A DNA stretch of 64,000 nt, taken from NCBI GenBank assembly GCA_003255065.1, contig QAOA01004878.1, forward strand, positions 1,012,144-1,076,143, given 5' to 3'. The DNA comes from Cercis canadensis (taxonomy: Eukaryota > Streptophyta > Magnoliopsida > Fabales > Fabaceae). The notes under the pieces were generated by a model. It worked only from the letters and a program-made list of their open reading frames with translations, ran no database searches and had not been told where the DNA came from. A program made the translations under genes and the position numbers. Positions 32,677-44,600 of the stretch are shown piece after piece. How positions within the stretch are numbered: the stretch's first letter is position 1; each line of letters opens with the position of its first letter.

Positions 32677-33133
32677 CTAAGTAGCTTAGCAAACCTCTTT
32701 AAATATATAGTAATTTAAAATGAAATATACAATGATATTAATTTATTTTTAGCAATTAGTAGAAAAGAAATACATCATATATTTTTTAAATTACAATTGC
32801 AGTTGCATTGTGATTGCAGTAATTACAACAACAAAAAAAGAATAAAAAAAAAGGGTCCATTTAGACCACAGATCTTACCCATTCAAAAAATGTAAATGAA
32901 ACCCAATATACAATAAATTAGGCAAGTGAAAGTAATTCTTTGCACTGGATTGATCAAGCAAATTTGCATATGCTTGTCTACTTGTTGCATGGAGGCAGGG
33001 AATCTATTGTCTTTCACTTTCTAGGATACCCCCCAAAAGGAGCAAAACAAAGGAAAAGAAAGAAAGTCGGAATCAAGTTCCTGGACCTTATATCCACTCA
33101 CTAGGGAGTAGTCTAATGAAAACTAGACAGTTT
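32677..33133. other. Intergenic, no gene recognised
   Basis: AT-rich and then purine-rich sequence leading into a LINE fragment. Confidence 0.5.
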
Positions 33134-33840
33134 AGGTTATGATCTTGGCAAATATTTGGGAATCCCTCTCTTTCATGGTAGAGTCAGCATGAATAAATTT
33201 ATGTATATGGTGGACAGAGCTCTTCAACACCTAGCTGGTTGGAAGACAAATTGTTTGTCTATGGCAGGTAGGATTACTCTGGCCAAGTCTGTTATGGGTG
33301 CTCTTCCTACTTACGCAATGCAATCTACTATGCTTCCTCGTTCCATTTGTCTTGAAGTTGAAAGGTTGCAACGTAGCTTTATATGGGGCCATGATGAGCA
33401 TACCCGAAAAGTTCATACTGTGAAGTGGGACCGTTTTTGCATGCCTAAGTGTATTGGTGGTCTAGGGTGGAGAAAGTTAGTGGCAATGAACTAGGCTTGC
33501 ATTATGAAGCTTGGTTGGTCTGTCAAGACTAGACCCAATGATCTCTGGGTGCAAGTGCTCCGGGGAAAATATGGGCGTGGTGCAGATTGGAACTACTTTA
33601 TGGTTGTCAAGAATTCTGATTCTGTTCTTTGGAAAGCGGTTGGAGAGGTGTGGCAAGCTCTAGGCCATAAGAAGGGCTGGATGTGGGCAATGGTAAGTCT
33701 ATTTGTTTTTGGCTAGATTCTTGGGTTGATGGAGTGGGGATGTTGTTAGAGACGGTCCCATTTTCGATTCCGGAAGTGATGATGTATGATAGGATTGCTG
33801 ACTTTTTGGTAGTGTCCGGGGATTGTGTGTTCAATAGTTT
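33134..33840 (+). pseudogene. LINE reverse transcriptase C-terminal fragment
   Basis: It reads LGKYLGIPLFHGR, then LAGWKTNCLSMAGRITLAKS, then LPTYAMQSTMLP, then FIWGHDEH and MKLGWSVKTRPNDLWVQVLR. This is the conserved region after the reverse-transcriptase core of plant L1-type LINEs (YLGVP, LSxAGRxxLxKxVLxxIPxY, FxWG, LxAKxxWR-like motifs). One stop replaces the residue after AMN (33492). Similarity ends near 33840 where other repeats begin. The missing RNase H part of a LINE on the same strand is found at 37200-37983. Confidence 0.85.
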
Positions 33841-33991
33841 GTAAATGTGCTTATAAAACTAAGTCCCACATTGGTTAAATTAAGAATGTAAAAGGCTTTA
33901 AAAAGGTAAACTAAAGTAATAGAATAACTTTAGATAAATGGGCACAAGCCCATTAGACTAAGCCCAATGCCTAGCAAGTCAAAGATTCTTA

Positions 33992-34967
33992 GGCTTCGTT
34001 TGAGTAAATAACTTATTTAAGTGCTTATATAAAAAGACCTTATGTGAAAAAATTTTATACTATAAACTCCTTTAAAATAAGCTATTTAGTGTTTGGATAT
34101 ATATTTAAAGAAGTGCTTTTAAAATCTGCAAGCTTTTTTTAAAGCATTTGGATAAATAAGTATATAAGTACTTATAATTACAAAAATTATGAAAAAGAAC
34201 AATCAAAGTCCATCTCCTCACCCAAGCTCTACCACCGTCAATAAAATATCAGGCCTTTTTCTCCCTTTTCTTCTATCTATTTCTTTCCATTTCTTTCTTT
34301 ACCCACAATACACGAGCAACATCACTGTAATTAATGATTGCCGATGTGAATTCATGCTCCCATGGCTGAATCAGATGATTCCCTTATCTTCTTTACTTGA
34401 AAATGGGGTCAAAGAGAACCCAAACAAGTGAGAAACAACTTTTCCTGGAAAGACCAAAGTGAACAAACTTCAATAGATGGGGAAAATTGGAACAATAGTA
34501 AAAATTCACCAAACGACGACAACACAATCGACTGTTAAATTGTTCGTTGGTGTGTGGCAGAGAGAAGAAAAGAAGCCCAGACATGGATAATTTATGGAAT
34601 TTTAAAGAGTAATTGAGGATATACGACGACAACACAATCGACTGTTAAATTGTTCATTGGTGTGTGGCAAAGAGAAGAAAAGAAGCCCAGACATGGATAA
34701 TTCATGGAATTCTAAAGAGTAATTGAGGATATTTTGGTAATACTTTATCATAAAACAAAGAACCGGTTAAGTTAAAAATAGCTGTCGCAAGAGCTTTTTT
34801 CAATAAGCTTCATTTTTTAGCTTCTGAAAAAAAAGCTCAAAATAGCTTATAGGAGGAAATAAGTTATTTTTATAAGCCCATCCAAACACTTGTTTAATCA
34901 TTTTATAAGTGCTTAATGCAGTAGAGAAGCTCAAATAAGTCAGAAGTAGGCTTATCCAAACGGGGCC
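33992..34967. mobile_element. PIF/Harbinger-like non-autonomous element
   Basis: The ends are GGCTTCGTTTGAGTAAATAA and, in reverse, GGCCCCGTTTGGATAAGCC, with TTA on both sides (33989-33991 and 34968-34970). A GGSCCNGTTTGG-type terminus with a 3-bp TTA/TAA target is the Harbinger/Tourist signature. Inner flanks also pair in part (TTAAGTGCTTATA versus TATAAGTGCTTAA). At 976 bp it is longer than a typical Tourist MITE, partly because of an internal 110-bp duplication. No transposase is encoded. Confidence 0.7.
34513..34730 (+). repeat. 110-bp tandem duplication inside the Harbinger-like element
   Basis: ACGACGACAACACAATCGAC starts at 34513 and again at 34623. The two units differ by only a few bases. 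Confidence 0.93.
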
Positions 34968-34970
34968 TTA

Positions 34971-35750
34971 ATGCTTAATGAAGTAGTTGAACAAGGTGCA
35001 GTGCAATAACTACTTTTTTTTTTTTTTCCTTTTTAATATACACTAGAAGGGATTCAAATTGTGGTTGCTGTTGTGCTGCAGAAATTGCTATGCTACCACC
35101 CCTCAAAAGTGGGGAGGTAGCCTTACCATCCCCATCGAAATTCTTATTTTTGGGCAAATTGCAAAGTTCATTAACCAAAGTAGCCAAGTGTGATTGAAAA
35201 TAAATAAACAATAGCTAATAAGTTGCATAAATTGGATTATATTAAAATGGTATTCAACTTATCATTTTTCTATACCACTTTTGAATGGTCTAATTTAAGT
35301 AACTTATGCTAGTATCTAACTGTTTTTACTCTTATTGAGTCATTGGAATTTACAAGAGCTTCGCAATGACCTGAAAAACATTGGTTACTTTGGTCTAGAA
35401 TGTGTTTTGAGGGGGTGATAGCACTACCTCTCCATTTATGGGGGTGACAGGATACCAATTCCCTTGATATTTCATTCCCTTTTGATTCCTTTCTATATTA
35501 TTCTTGATATTTTCCCATTTTTGTTCACATGAAATATTTTGTGATTTAATAGTTGGTTTGATAAAATTCATATATTACAAGAAGTTATTAATTGGTGTAA
35601 GTATGCAAATCAAATTTCTTTTCTCCACAGGGATCTGTTTACTCTGAATGTAGGACTTGACCAATTACATCATTAAATAAGTTCTTATAGACATGAATTT
35701 TATCAATCCGAAGTACAATTGATTCAAGAAATATTATGGTATTGGACAAG
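34971..35750 (+). repeat. Second copy of the defensin-side block 23583-24470
   Basis: It aligns in order and orientation with 23583-24470 through the TGAAATATTATGG that opens the 131-bp tandem array there. Here that motif occurs once (AAGAAATATTATGGTATTGG). There is no defensin gene next to this copy. Confidence 0.85.
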
Positions 35751-35879
35751 TATTTTAAAGTCCGGTTTTAATAACCAGACTGGACCAGTTCGGGTTGATT
35801 TGACCCGATTTGGGTGACAGTTAATTAAATTATATCTATTTGGTTTATGAGTAAACCCGAATAGACAATTGTATCTATT

Positions 35880-36665
35880 TCAAACAGATAATTGTGTTTG
35901 TTTCGAACAGATAATTGTGTTTATTCTGAACAGACAATTGTTTCTAGATTGATTGAACAACGCAGCATTTGCTTGCATAAGAACTTGTGCATCCACAGAC
36001 TTTTGCCTCTCAAGTTTGCTTTCAAAAGTGAGTAAGTGACTTTGCAAGGTTTCAACCGAAATGGCCTCAAAGCTGAGTGGAGCAACAACTGGATTGAACT
36101 CAGGTCCTAATCCACTGAGGATGAATATAACCTGATCTTCTTGTGAAATGCTTTCTCCTATGGCACGTAGATTATCACATTGGTTTCGAATTTTTGGGAT
36201 AAATTCCCAAACTCCAAGATTTCCTTTCTTGGTAGTTTGCAACTTCAGTTTTAACTCCATGATTCTTGATCTTGAAGAACATGCAAAGCTATCTGCAAGA
36301 GATCTCCAAATCTCGAATGCAGTGTTGTAAGACATGATCTGAGCCATGATTTGCTGAGTCAAGGATGCATAAATCCAACTCATAACGAGACGATTTTGTC
36401 TCTGCCAGCTTGTGTAATCAGGATTCAAGGTTAGAATTCCTGTAGCAGCAGTTGAATCTTGAACAAATTTTGGTGGACATAGCTTCCATCCTTCCAAAAT
36501 CTCTTCAAAACCATTTGCAATGATGATATTTAGAAGTTGATTTCTCCAGATCAAGTAATTACCTTGATCCAACTTGATTGTCAGTGATTGACTCAGCATT
36601 GGAAAAGCAAGAGAGTTCCTGGATTCTTGTAATGACGACGCAGAGGTTGAAGTGCTGTCTGCCAT
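35880..36665 (-). pseudogene. Copia gag fragment
   Basis: An open frame of 261 residues beginning MADSTSTSASSLQES, with SLTIKLDQGNYLIWRNQLLN and LRAIGESISQEDQVIFILSG motifs of plant copia gag. It ends in a run where ACAGATAATTGTGTTT-like phrases repeat three times (35880-35945), which marks the truncation. There is no zinc knuckle. Confidence 0.85.
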
Positions 36666-36685
36666 TTAGTGGTGCTCTGATACCA

Positions 36686-37112
36686 TGTTAAAGTGATGAA
36701 GAACCTGAAACACCTTTAACAGAGATGATCATTGAAGGATCCAATCTCTGATGAAGCAGATTACTGATCTTGCAGATTCTGGTGTAACAGAGGAAAAACC
36801 AGAAAACGAAATATAGCAAAAAGAAACTGTAAAAGCTATTAAAAGAAGTCAGAGAGCAAATGAATTCATCATCTGAATTACGAATACTGTATATCACAGA
36901 TATTACATTGGCTATCGTATATATAGGGATTCTAAAGTTAAGTAACCGCCTAGCTTCTCATGGAAGCCATTGCATAAATATACAGCTGTACTGTATAACT
37001 AACTCTGACTAAACTAACTGCTGATGTGTCACTGCTGACATGGCATACTGACGTGACATGCAAGCCATCCTTGACTTAACCTGCATCATATGCTTCTGAT
37101 TTCTGTTTAACA
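36686..37112 (-). repeat. LTR of the truncated copia element
   Basis: The terminal TGTTAAA/TTTAACA inverted ends and the adjacent primer site define it. Confidence 0.85.
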
Positions 37113-37199
37113 AAGGAGTCTGTGACTGCAGGTGGGCTTGGAGTATATGGATTCGTGTTGTTAAGCCTTCTATGCGGGTGCATTTTTTCACCTGAGATT

Positions 37200-37983
37200 T
37201 ACCACTTTGGTTGGATAATAATATAACGCAGAGTTTGGGAGGTATGGAACGGCCTTGGAAGTTGATCTGGGCGGTTGCTGCTTGGATGATATGGAAATGG
37301 CGGAACCTTCCTCTGTTTGATGCTTCTTTCAAGAGGCCTGCAGACCCATGCAAGGTTATCTTGGATTTTGTTGACTCTTGTATTTCTGATGGTCACGTGG
37401 TGGAGTCGCAACCCATGCAGGTGAGGAACTAGTCGAGATGGCTAAGGCTGGAAGTGGGTTGGGTAAAACTTAACACGGATGGAGCTTCGAAAGGTAACCC
37501 CAGTAATGCTGGTTGTGGGGCGCTGCTTAGAGACGACGACAGTTAGTGGGTGGCTGGTGTAATGCGAAGGCTGGGTACTGTTTCGGCGCTCTGTGCTGAA
37601 GTTTGGGGTATTTTGGAAGATTTGGAGATGGCTTGGAGACTTGGGTTCAAGCAAGTTGTTTTGGAGTGTGATTCGTTGGTGGTGGTGAAGTGGTGAAGCA
37701 ACTTTCTTGCATGAGTTGCGGTAATGGCAAGCACAGCCAACTGTGGAGGAAGATTTTTAATCTGATGCATATAGAGTGGCAAGTCAAGGTGCAACATATA
37801 GGGAGGAGTGGGAACTCCTTGCTGACCATTTGGCTTCTTTCAGCCTTGTCCAGGAGCTGGGTAGTTCACCTTTCGTCACCTCGCTCTGATCTTTTCAGGT
37901 TTCTTATTGCTGATGAGTTGGGGTCCTCAAAAACTACTTTACAGGATTGTGGGTCTTCAAAAACTACTTTCTCAATTAATTGA
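37200..37983 (+). pseudogene. LINE RNase H fragment
   Basis: It contains AAWMIWKWRNLPLFDASF, then (frame change) VKLNTDGASKGNPSNAGCGA, LLRDDDS and VVLECDSLVVV, the RVT_3 RNase H signatures of plant LINEs. Stops and frameshifts are frequent (for example after DDDS and after VVVKW). It is on the same strand as 33134-33840 and probably derives from the same LINE, separated by later insertions and a deletion. Confidence 0.82.
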
Positions 37984-38202
37984 CACTCTTAGTTATTAAG
38001 CTACATTTAAAATTTCCGTCTAAAATATGGTCTTATTCTTATTTTTCCTTTTCAAGTATTAACTTGTTGCTGTTATATCCTTTTGAAATGATTAATTAAC
38101 GAATTTGAACGGAAAAATACTAGCCTGGAGCATAGACAACTAATTTCAACTAGCCATAATATCTAGTTACTGACTTCACTTGGTTCCTAGGTTAATTTCA
38201 TC

Positions 38203-38210
38203 TAGCCATC
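38203..38210. repeat. hAT target-site duplication, left copy
   Basis: TAGCCATC, repeated exactly at 39377-39384. Confidence 0.85.
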
Positions 38211-39376
38211 CAGTGGCGGATCTTGAACAAAATTATTGAGGGGGCAAAGAAATACTTCAGGTCTATTTGAGAGTTTAAAGTGAGGAGAAATGAGAGGAGA
38301 ATAGAGGAAAGAGAGGGAAAGGAAGAGATTTTTATCTCCTTTGTTTGGATGATTAAAATGAGCAAAATAAGAGAAAAGAAAATGAAAGAAATAAAAATTT
38401 ATAATTTTACAAATTTATCTTTTATATATAAAGTAAATGTATTTAATATAAGATTTAATAATATTATCTAAATAATATTTGAAATTTTTTTTAAGAAATA
38501 AATAGAGATATAATAGTAAACTACTATTTTTTCTCTCTAAACCCCCTAAATTGGGGGAACGCAAAAGTGAGATAAAAAAGGAATGCAAATGTTTGACATT
38601 ACCCTTTAGGCTCTATTTGAGTTTAAAGTGAAGGGAGAGGAAAGGAGATGAGAGGAAAGGAAGGGAAGGGAAATGGAGGAATTTTCCTCTCCTTTATTTG
38701 GATGATTAAAATGAGCAAAAGGAGAAGAAAGAAAAGTAAATAAATAAAAATTTATAATTTTACAAATTTATTCTTTATTTATAAAGTAAATATATTTAAT
38801 ATAAGATTTAATAATATTATCTAAATAGTATTTGAAAAAGAATTTGAAGAAATAAATAGATGTATAATAGTAAACTATTATTTTTTTCTCTCCAAACACC
38901 CCAAATTAGGGAACACAAAAGTGAGGCAAAAAATGAATGCAAGGGTTTGAGATTACCTATTGGTTTCCTTTCCTTTTTTAATCTTAAACTCTCAAACAAG
39001 GGAATGAACACATTTACTTCTTTCATTTCCTCTCCTTTCCCCCCAATTTTAACTCCCAAACAAACCTTTAGTCTCCTTTCCTTTTTTAATCTTGAACTCA
39101 CAAATAAGGAGATTGACACATTTACTCATTTCCCCCAAATTTTAACTCCCAAACTAACCCTTAGTAATCAATAGAAAAAAAATTATTGAGGGGGCTATTG
39201 AGCTTTGGATTAATTTTGAAGAAGTGAGCTTAAACATTTTATTAATTTATTTTGAAGGGGCTATATTTAGTTTTTTTTTAAAAAATTGAATGGAAAAACA
39301 TTTTTTTAAGAAACTTAATTAAGAATTTTTTTTTTGGGGTGGTTACCCCCTTTGTCTACATTAAGATCCGCCACTG
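38211..39376. mobile_element. hAT-like non-autonomous element (1,166 bp) with internal repeats
   Basis: The ends are CAGTGGCGGATCTT and, in reverse, CAGTGGCGGATCTTAATG, flanked by the 8-bp duplication TAGCCATC. An 8-bp target and a CAGTGGC-type end fit the hAT superfamily. Inside, about 38262-38560 and 38610-38900 are direct copies (TCTATTTGAG, TTTGGATGATTAAAATGAGC, AATTTATAATTTTACAAATT). The right part (38940-39170) contains the same purine-rich sequence inverted, so other small elements are nested within. No transposase is encoded. Confidence 0.82.
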
Positions 39377-39384
39377 TAGCCATC

Positions 39385-39813
39385 CAATTCATACCCATGA
39401 TAATTATTATATAATTGATGACGTCACTACAAGAAAAAAAAATAAATAATTAATTGAATTTTTATATATGAAGGATTAATCTATGTGGCTATGTTGATAA
39501 TTTACTTTTTAGATGATAAGTGACCAAATCTAGTATTAATAGAAAACTGCAAGAAAGTGGCCAACTCAGGACAACTTATAATATTTTAGTAGTAACAAGA
39601 CTTATTACATCAGTTCAAAGTACTCATATGGAGCACAAACATTACACTCTTTATTCCTGCAAATAGGTTATTCCTTTGCATATATAGTATTCTCTCAACA
39701 CTTATTCCTGCAAATAGCTATTTCCTTTGCATATATAGTATTCTCTCAACACTAACACACCAACACCTAAGCACCCTCTTTAACTTCATATGGTGCCCCT
39801 TCCTCAACCTTAA
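39385..39813. other. 3' flank of the GA20-oxidase gene
   Basis: Non-coding. A 54-bp phrase (CACTTATTCCTGCAAATAG-like with CCTTTGCATATATAGTATTC) occurs twice in tandem at about 39652-39755. On the minus strand this is the likely 3' UTR and terminator region of the oxidase gene. Confidence 0.5.
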
Positions 39814-41516
39814 TTAGTTATTTTTCTCTTGCAGCCACCTTGAGAAAGCATCAAGGGTTCCTTTGTCCACCCTGTAATGCAGCTGTGTAAATTCAAGAAG
39901 AGTTGGCCATGTGAAGTCAGGATATATTCTTGGATTTTCCTTGTTGACAAGAGCTTCTGGAGGTGTGACCATTTTGTCCTTCCCTGGACATAAAAAGAAA
40001 GCAAGAGATTTCCTTGCTTCTTTGTTATTTACGACTGCTCTATGCATGACACTCTTGTAAACCCCATTTGATAGAGCCTGAAATAAAATTACATAGACAT
40101 ATTAATTAAATTTTTTTCAGAACTAATGCAGAATACTAATATCTTCACTTTATCACAATGTGTAGTTGTCATGTGCTTTTCTTTATACCTATAGTATTAT
40201 ATGATATAATTGACATACTGAGAAAAATTGTGAACCTTTTCAATTCATGACTTCGTATCTATTGTCAACCACAAATCAAGTAAAAATAAACCAACTTTTC
40301 TGTGTGATCCATACCATAAATGTGTCACCAATGTTGACAACGAAAGCGTCTGGATTCGGGGTAATGGAGTACCATTTTTCATCCACAAGCACTTGTAGAC
40401 CCCCAACATGATCTTCATGAAGAATAGCTATGGATATAGGGTCATGATGAGGCCCAGTTCCTAAAACTAAATCAGGTTTTTGGCATGGTGGATAGTAATT
40501 CAGTCTCATTATGGAGTCATTGTCTTCAAAGAAATCTCTGAAATAGTTGCAGCCCACTCCTAGGCTCATTCCCAGAAGCTCCGAGATTCCAAGGGAGAGA
40601 TTGCTCATGGCTTCACAATATTCTTGGAAAAAAACCCTAAAACATGAGACAGATGATGAGACAGCAAGGGAAAGCAATTCAATTATTTGCTTTAATCTAT
40701 ATATATCATGGGAAATGTTTTTCTGTTTATATGCAGGAAGTGACAGAAGAAAAAGGGAAAAAGAATGGACAAAAGAAATAGCATTGAATTTTTGTAGAAA
40801 AATTTCAGACTGAAATGGAAGCAAGCTAGGAAAGTAGATGGTCGTGATTCAGTGTATGATTTGTAGCTAAAATTTCTTATGTAAACAGTTTTAGAGTATA
40901 TAGTTTCAAGGGATTGAAAGTTAATCTCTTGAAAACACACTTTCTGGTTTCTTTCTTAGATGAAAACTGAAAAACTGAGGATTTAAGTAATCTCCATTCT
41001 ATCTTACCCAAATTCCTTGAAATCTTCTCCCATTTTGCTCACAAAAAAATCTTCAACATTTTTTCTGGACTGATCAGCAGCAGAGTACCTGAAAGTAAGT
41101 GTTTCCTTCCAAGGAAGACTGGAGGAGAACCTTTCTGTGAAGCTACTAGCATACCCACGATTATCTTCACGCGTTCTCTGAATTTTCTGCTTCTCTGAGA
41201 GTTGCATGCTGAAGAAATCATCCAAGAGATCATGAGCTTTAGCGAGGAGCTTAGCATCAACACCATGGTTAACTACAAGAAAAAAGCCATGCTTCTTGCA
41301 TGCCTCATCCACTTGTGATAAAGCATTTGAGATGGCTTGTGGGTCTCCAGATTTGAAGACCTTCAAGTCAATAGCGGGAACTTGGAGTTCAGGTAGCTCT
41401 AGGCATGGTTTTTCATGGTCAGGCCATATAAACTCAGAGGGTAAGGAAGATTGGTGCTGCATAACAGGAGCATCAAAAGTCAAATTTTGAGGTAAGGAAG
41501 GCTTAATTGAAGCCAT
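39814..41516 (-). CDS. GA20ox: Gibberellin 20-oxidase (GA20ox)
   Basis: Three exons on the minus strand, 41516-41008, 40636-40315 and 40077-39814 (509, 322 and 264 nt), with GT-AG introns encode 364 residues. GA20-oxidases are soluble 2-oxoglutarate/Fe(II) dioxygenases that oxidise C-20 of GA12/GA53 to give GA9/GA20, a controlling step of gibberellin synthesis. The DIOX_N domain spans about 46-150. The GA20ox signature LPWKET is at 134-139, and NYYPPCQKP at 216-224. Iron ligands are His233 and Asp235 (GPHHDP) and His289 (HRAVVNN), and the 2-oxoglutarate pair is Arg299/Ser301 (RKS). The three-exon structure matches the family. The ATG at 41516 gives a normal N-terminus. [12 protein letters not shown] differs from the common GPHCDPTSLTIL. 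The promoter-side DNA is a satellite array. Paralog number is not assigned. Confidence 0.95.
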
Positions 41517-41618
41517 TAACAGGTTTCAAGTTCAACAATTGAAACTGTAGAGAGAGGAAGGGAGAAAGCAAGAAGGAGGGAGAGTTGTTGAATGGCAAAT
41601 TAGACAAGGAAATAGGTT

Positions 41619-41628
41619 AATATATAAA
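41619..41628 (-). promoter_or_regulatory. TATA box of the GA20-oxidase gene
   Basis: The minus strand reads TTTATATATT, about 105 bp upstream of the start codon. The interval contains a purine/pyrimidine-rich 5' leader (41550-41585). The satellite-like sequence begins about 20 bp further upstream. Confidence 0.65.
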
Positions 41629-41639
41629 GGAGGTGAAAG

Positions 41640-44600
41640 AGTTTGGAGAAAAGTCATTCATTGGAGATAATTTATATCCAATTAAAACCAATTAATCATA
41701 TATCAAATCCTATCAATTTATTTTATGAATAAAAGGCTGTGGATAATTATTTCTCCATTTATGAAGGATATAATCTATATCTATACTATGTATAATGGCA
41801 TGAATATGGCCGAATATATTATCCATTTATCCTTCCAAAAGAAATTTAATAAAAATCAATCCAAATATTTTATGGAGAAATGGATGTGCATAGCTATTCT
41901 TCTATTTAATCAGGGATATAATTAGACAAAGGTAAGGATATACATGTATCAATGCTTTATATTTTTAAAAAGAAAATCTCAACGTAAAAAATAGCTCACC
42001 CTATGCCTTTGCATTAATTTCTCGTAAAGTCTATTTACTTTTACAAAGAAAACTACTATTTTCATATCCCATTTAATGTCTAAATATAACTAATTATGCA
42101 TTTATACATAATAATTTTTAATCAGGAGTTACCTAAAGAAGGGATGTCACATCTACGTTTCCACAAAATTTCCCCCAAAGTCTAGATGCCGGTAGCCTAG
42201 AGAAGGGTTGCCAACAATGATCCTTATCCATTTATCCTTCCAAATGGAATTTAATATAAATCATTCCAATCCTATCAATTTATTTTTTTTGGAGAAAAAT
42301 GAATCTGCATAGTTATTCTTCCATTTAATCAGGGATATATAATTGGATAAATACATAAACATACATGTATCCATGAATAATAGTTTTTAAATATTAAAAT
42401 ATCAATTTAGACANAAAAAAATTCACACTCTAACTTTACACCAATTATTCCCCTAGTCCAGATGTGGTTAGCCTGGATTACGGGTGTCACAAATGATCCT
42501 TATCCATTTACCCTTCTAACTGAAATTTATCAATCCAATGCTATCTATTTATTTTATGGAGAATGAATGTGCATAAATATTCTTCTATTTAATTAGGATG
42601 TAATTGGACAAATCTATGTATAAACATGTAACAATGCCTTATATTTTTTTTTAAAAAATTCACCCTATGTCTTTGCATCAATTTTTCATAAAGTCAATTT
42701 AATATCAATCATTCCATTCCTATCAATTTATTTTTTGGAGAAAAATGAATCTGCATAGTTATTCTTCCATTTAATCAGGGATATATAATTGGATAAATAC
42801 ATAAATATACATGTATCCATGAATAATAGTTTTTAAAAATTAAAATCTCAATTTAGACACAAAAAAAAATAAAATTTACTCTCTAACTTTACACCAATTA
42901 TTCCCCTAGTCCAGATGTGGTTAGCCTCGATCAGGGGTGTCACAAATGATCCTTATCCATTTACCCTTCTAACTGAAATTTAATAAAAATCAATCCAATG
43001 CTATCTATTTATGTTATGGAGAATGAATGTGTATAACTATTCTTCTATTTAATTAGGATGTAATTGGACAAATCTATGTATAAACATGTAACAATGCCTT
43101 ATATTTTTAAAAAGAAAATCTTCATTTAAAAAAAATAAAAATTCACCCTATGTCTTTGCATCAATTTTTCATAAAGTAAATTTAACATAAATCATTCCAA
43201 TCCTATCAATTTATTTTTTGGAGAAAAATGAATCTGCATACTTATTCTTCCATTTAATCAGGGATATATAATTGGATAAATACATAAATATACATGTATC
43301 CATGAATAATATTTTTTAAATATTAAAATCTCAATTTAGACAAAAAAAAAATTCACTGTCTAACTTTACACCAATTATTCCCCTAGTCCAGATGTGGTTA
43401 TCCTGAATTAGGGGTGTCACAAATGATTCATATCCATTTACCCTTCTAACTGAAATTTAATAAAAATCAATCCCATGCTTTCTATTTATTTTATGGAGAA
43501 TGAATGTGTATAACTATTCTTCTATTTAATTAGGATGTAATTGGACAAATCTATGTATAAACATGTAACAATGGCTTATATTTTTAAAAAGAAAATCTTC
43601 ATTTAAAAAAAATAAAAATTCACCCTATGTCTTTGCATCAATTTTTCATAAAGTAAATTTAACATAAATCATTCCAATCCTATCAATTTATTTTTTGGAG
43701 AAAAATGAATCTGCATACTTATTCTTCCATTTAATCAGGGATATATAATTGGATAAATACATAAATATACATGTATCCATGAATAATATTTTTTAAATAT
43801 TAAAATCTCAATTTAGACAAAAAAAAAATTCACTGTCTAACTTTACACCAATTATTCCCCTAGTCCAGATGTGGTTATCCTGAATTAGGGGTGTCACAAA
43901 TGATTCATATCCATTTACCCTTCTAACTGAAATTTAATAAAAATCAATCCCATGCTTTCTATTTATTTTATGGAGAATGAATGTGTATAACTATTCTTCT
44001 ATTTAATTAGGATGTAATTGGACAAATCTATGTATAAACATGTAACAATGGCTTATATTTTTAAAAAGAAAATCTTCATTTAAAAAAAANCCATGTACCC
44101 TTTTAACTGAAATTTAATAAAAATCAATCCAATGCTCACTATTTATGTTATGGAGATTGAATGTGTATGACTATTCTTCTATTTAATTAGGATGTAATTG
44201 GACATATCTATGTATTAACATGTAACAATGCCTTATATTTTTAAAAAGAAAATCTTCATTTAAAAAAAATAAAAATTTACCCTATGTCTTTGCATCAATT
44301 TGTCATAAAGTCAATTTAATATAAATCATTCCATTACTATCAATTTGTTTTTTGGAGAAAAATGAATCTGCATAATTATTCTTCCATTTAATCAGGGATA
44401 GATAATTGGATAAATACATAAATATACATGTATCCATGAATAATAGTTTTTAAATATTAAAATATCAATTTAGACAAAAAAAAAATTCATTGTCTAACTT
44501 TACACCAATTATTCCCCTAGTCCAGATGTGGTTAGGCTGGATTAGGGGTGTCACAAATTATCCTTATTCATTTACCCTTCTAACTGAAATTTAATAAAAA

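Larger units (their letters stand above)
35880..37112 (-). mobile_element. Truncated copia element: 5' LTR plus gag only
   Basis: On the minus strand an LTR (37112-36686, about 427 bp, TGTTAAAC...TTTAACA) is followed by the primer site TGGTATCAGAGC and then a gag frame from ATG 36665. No protease or pol follows and no second LTR is seen, so the element is truncated at about 35880. Gag shares the LTIKLDxGNxLIWRNQLLN core with the copia at 13.7 kb but is clearly diverged, so it is a related, older family. Confidence 0.88.
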
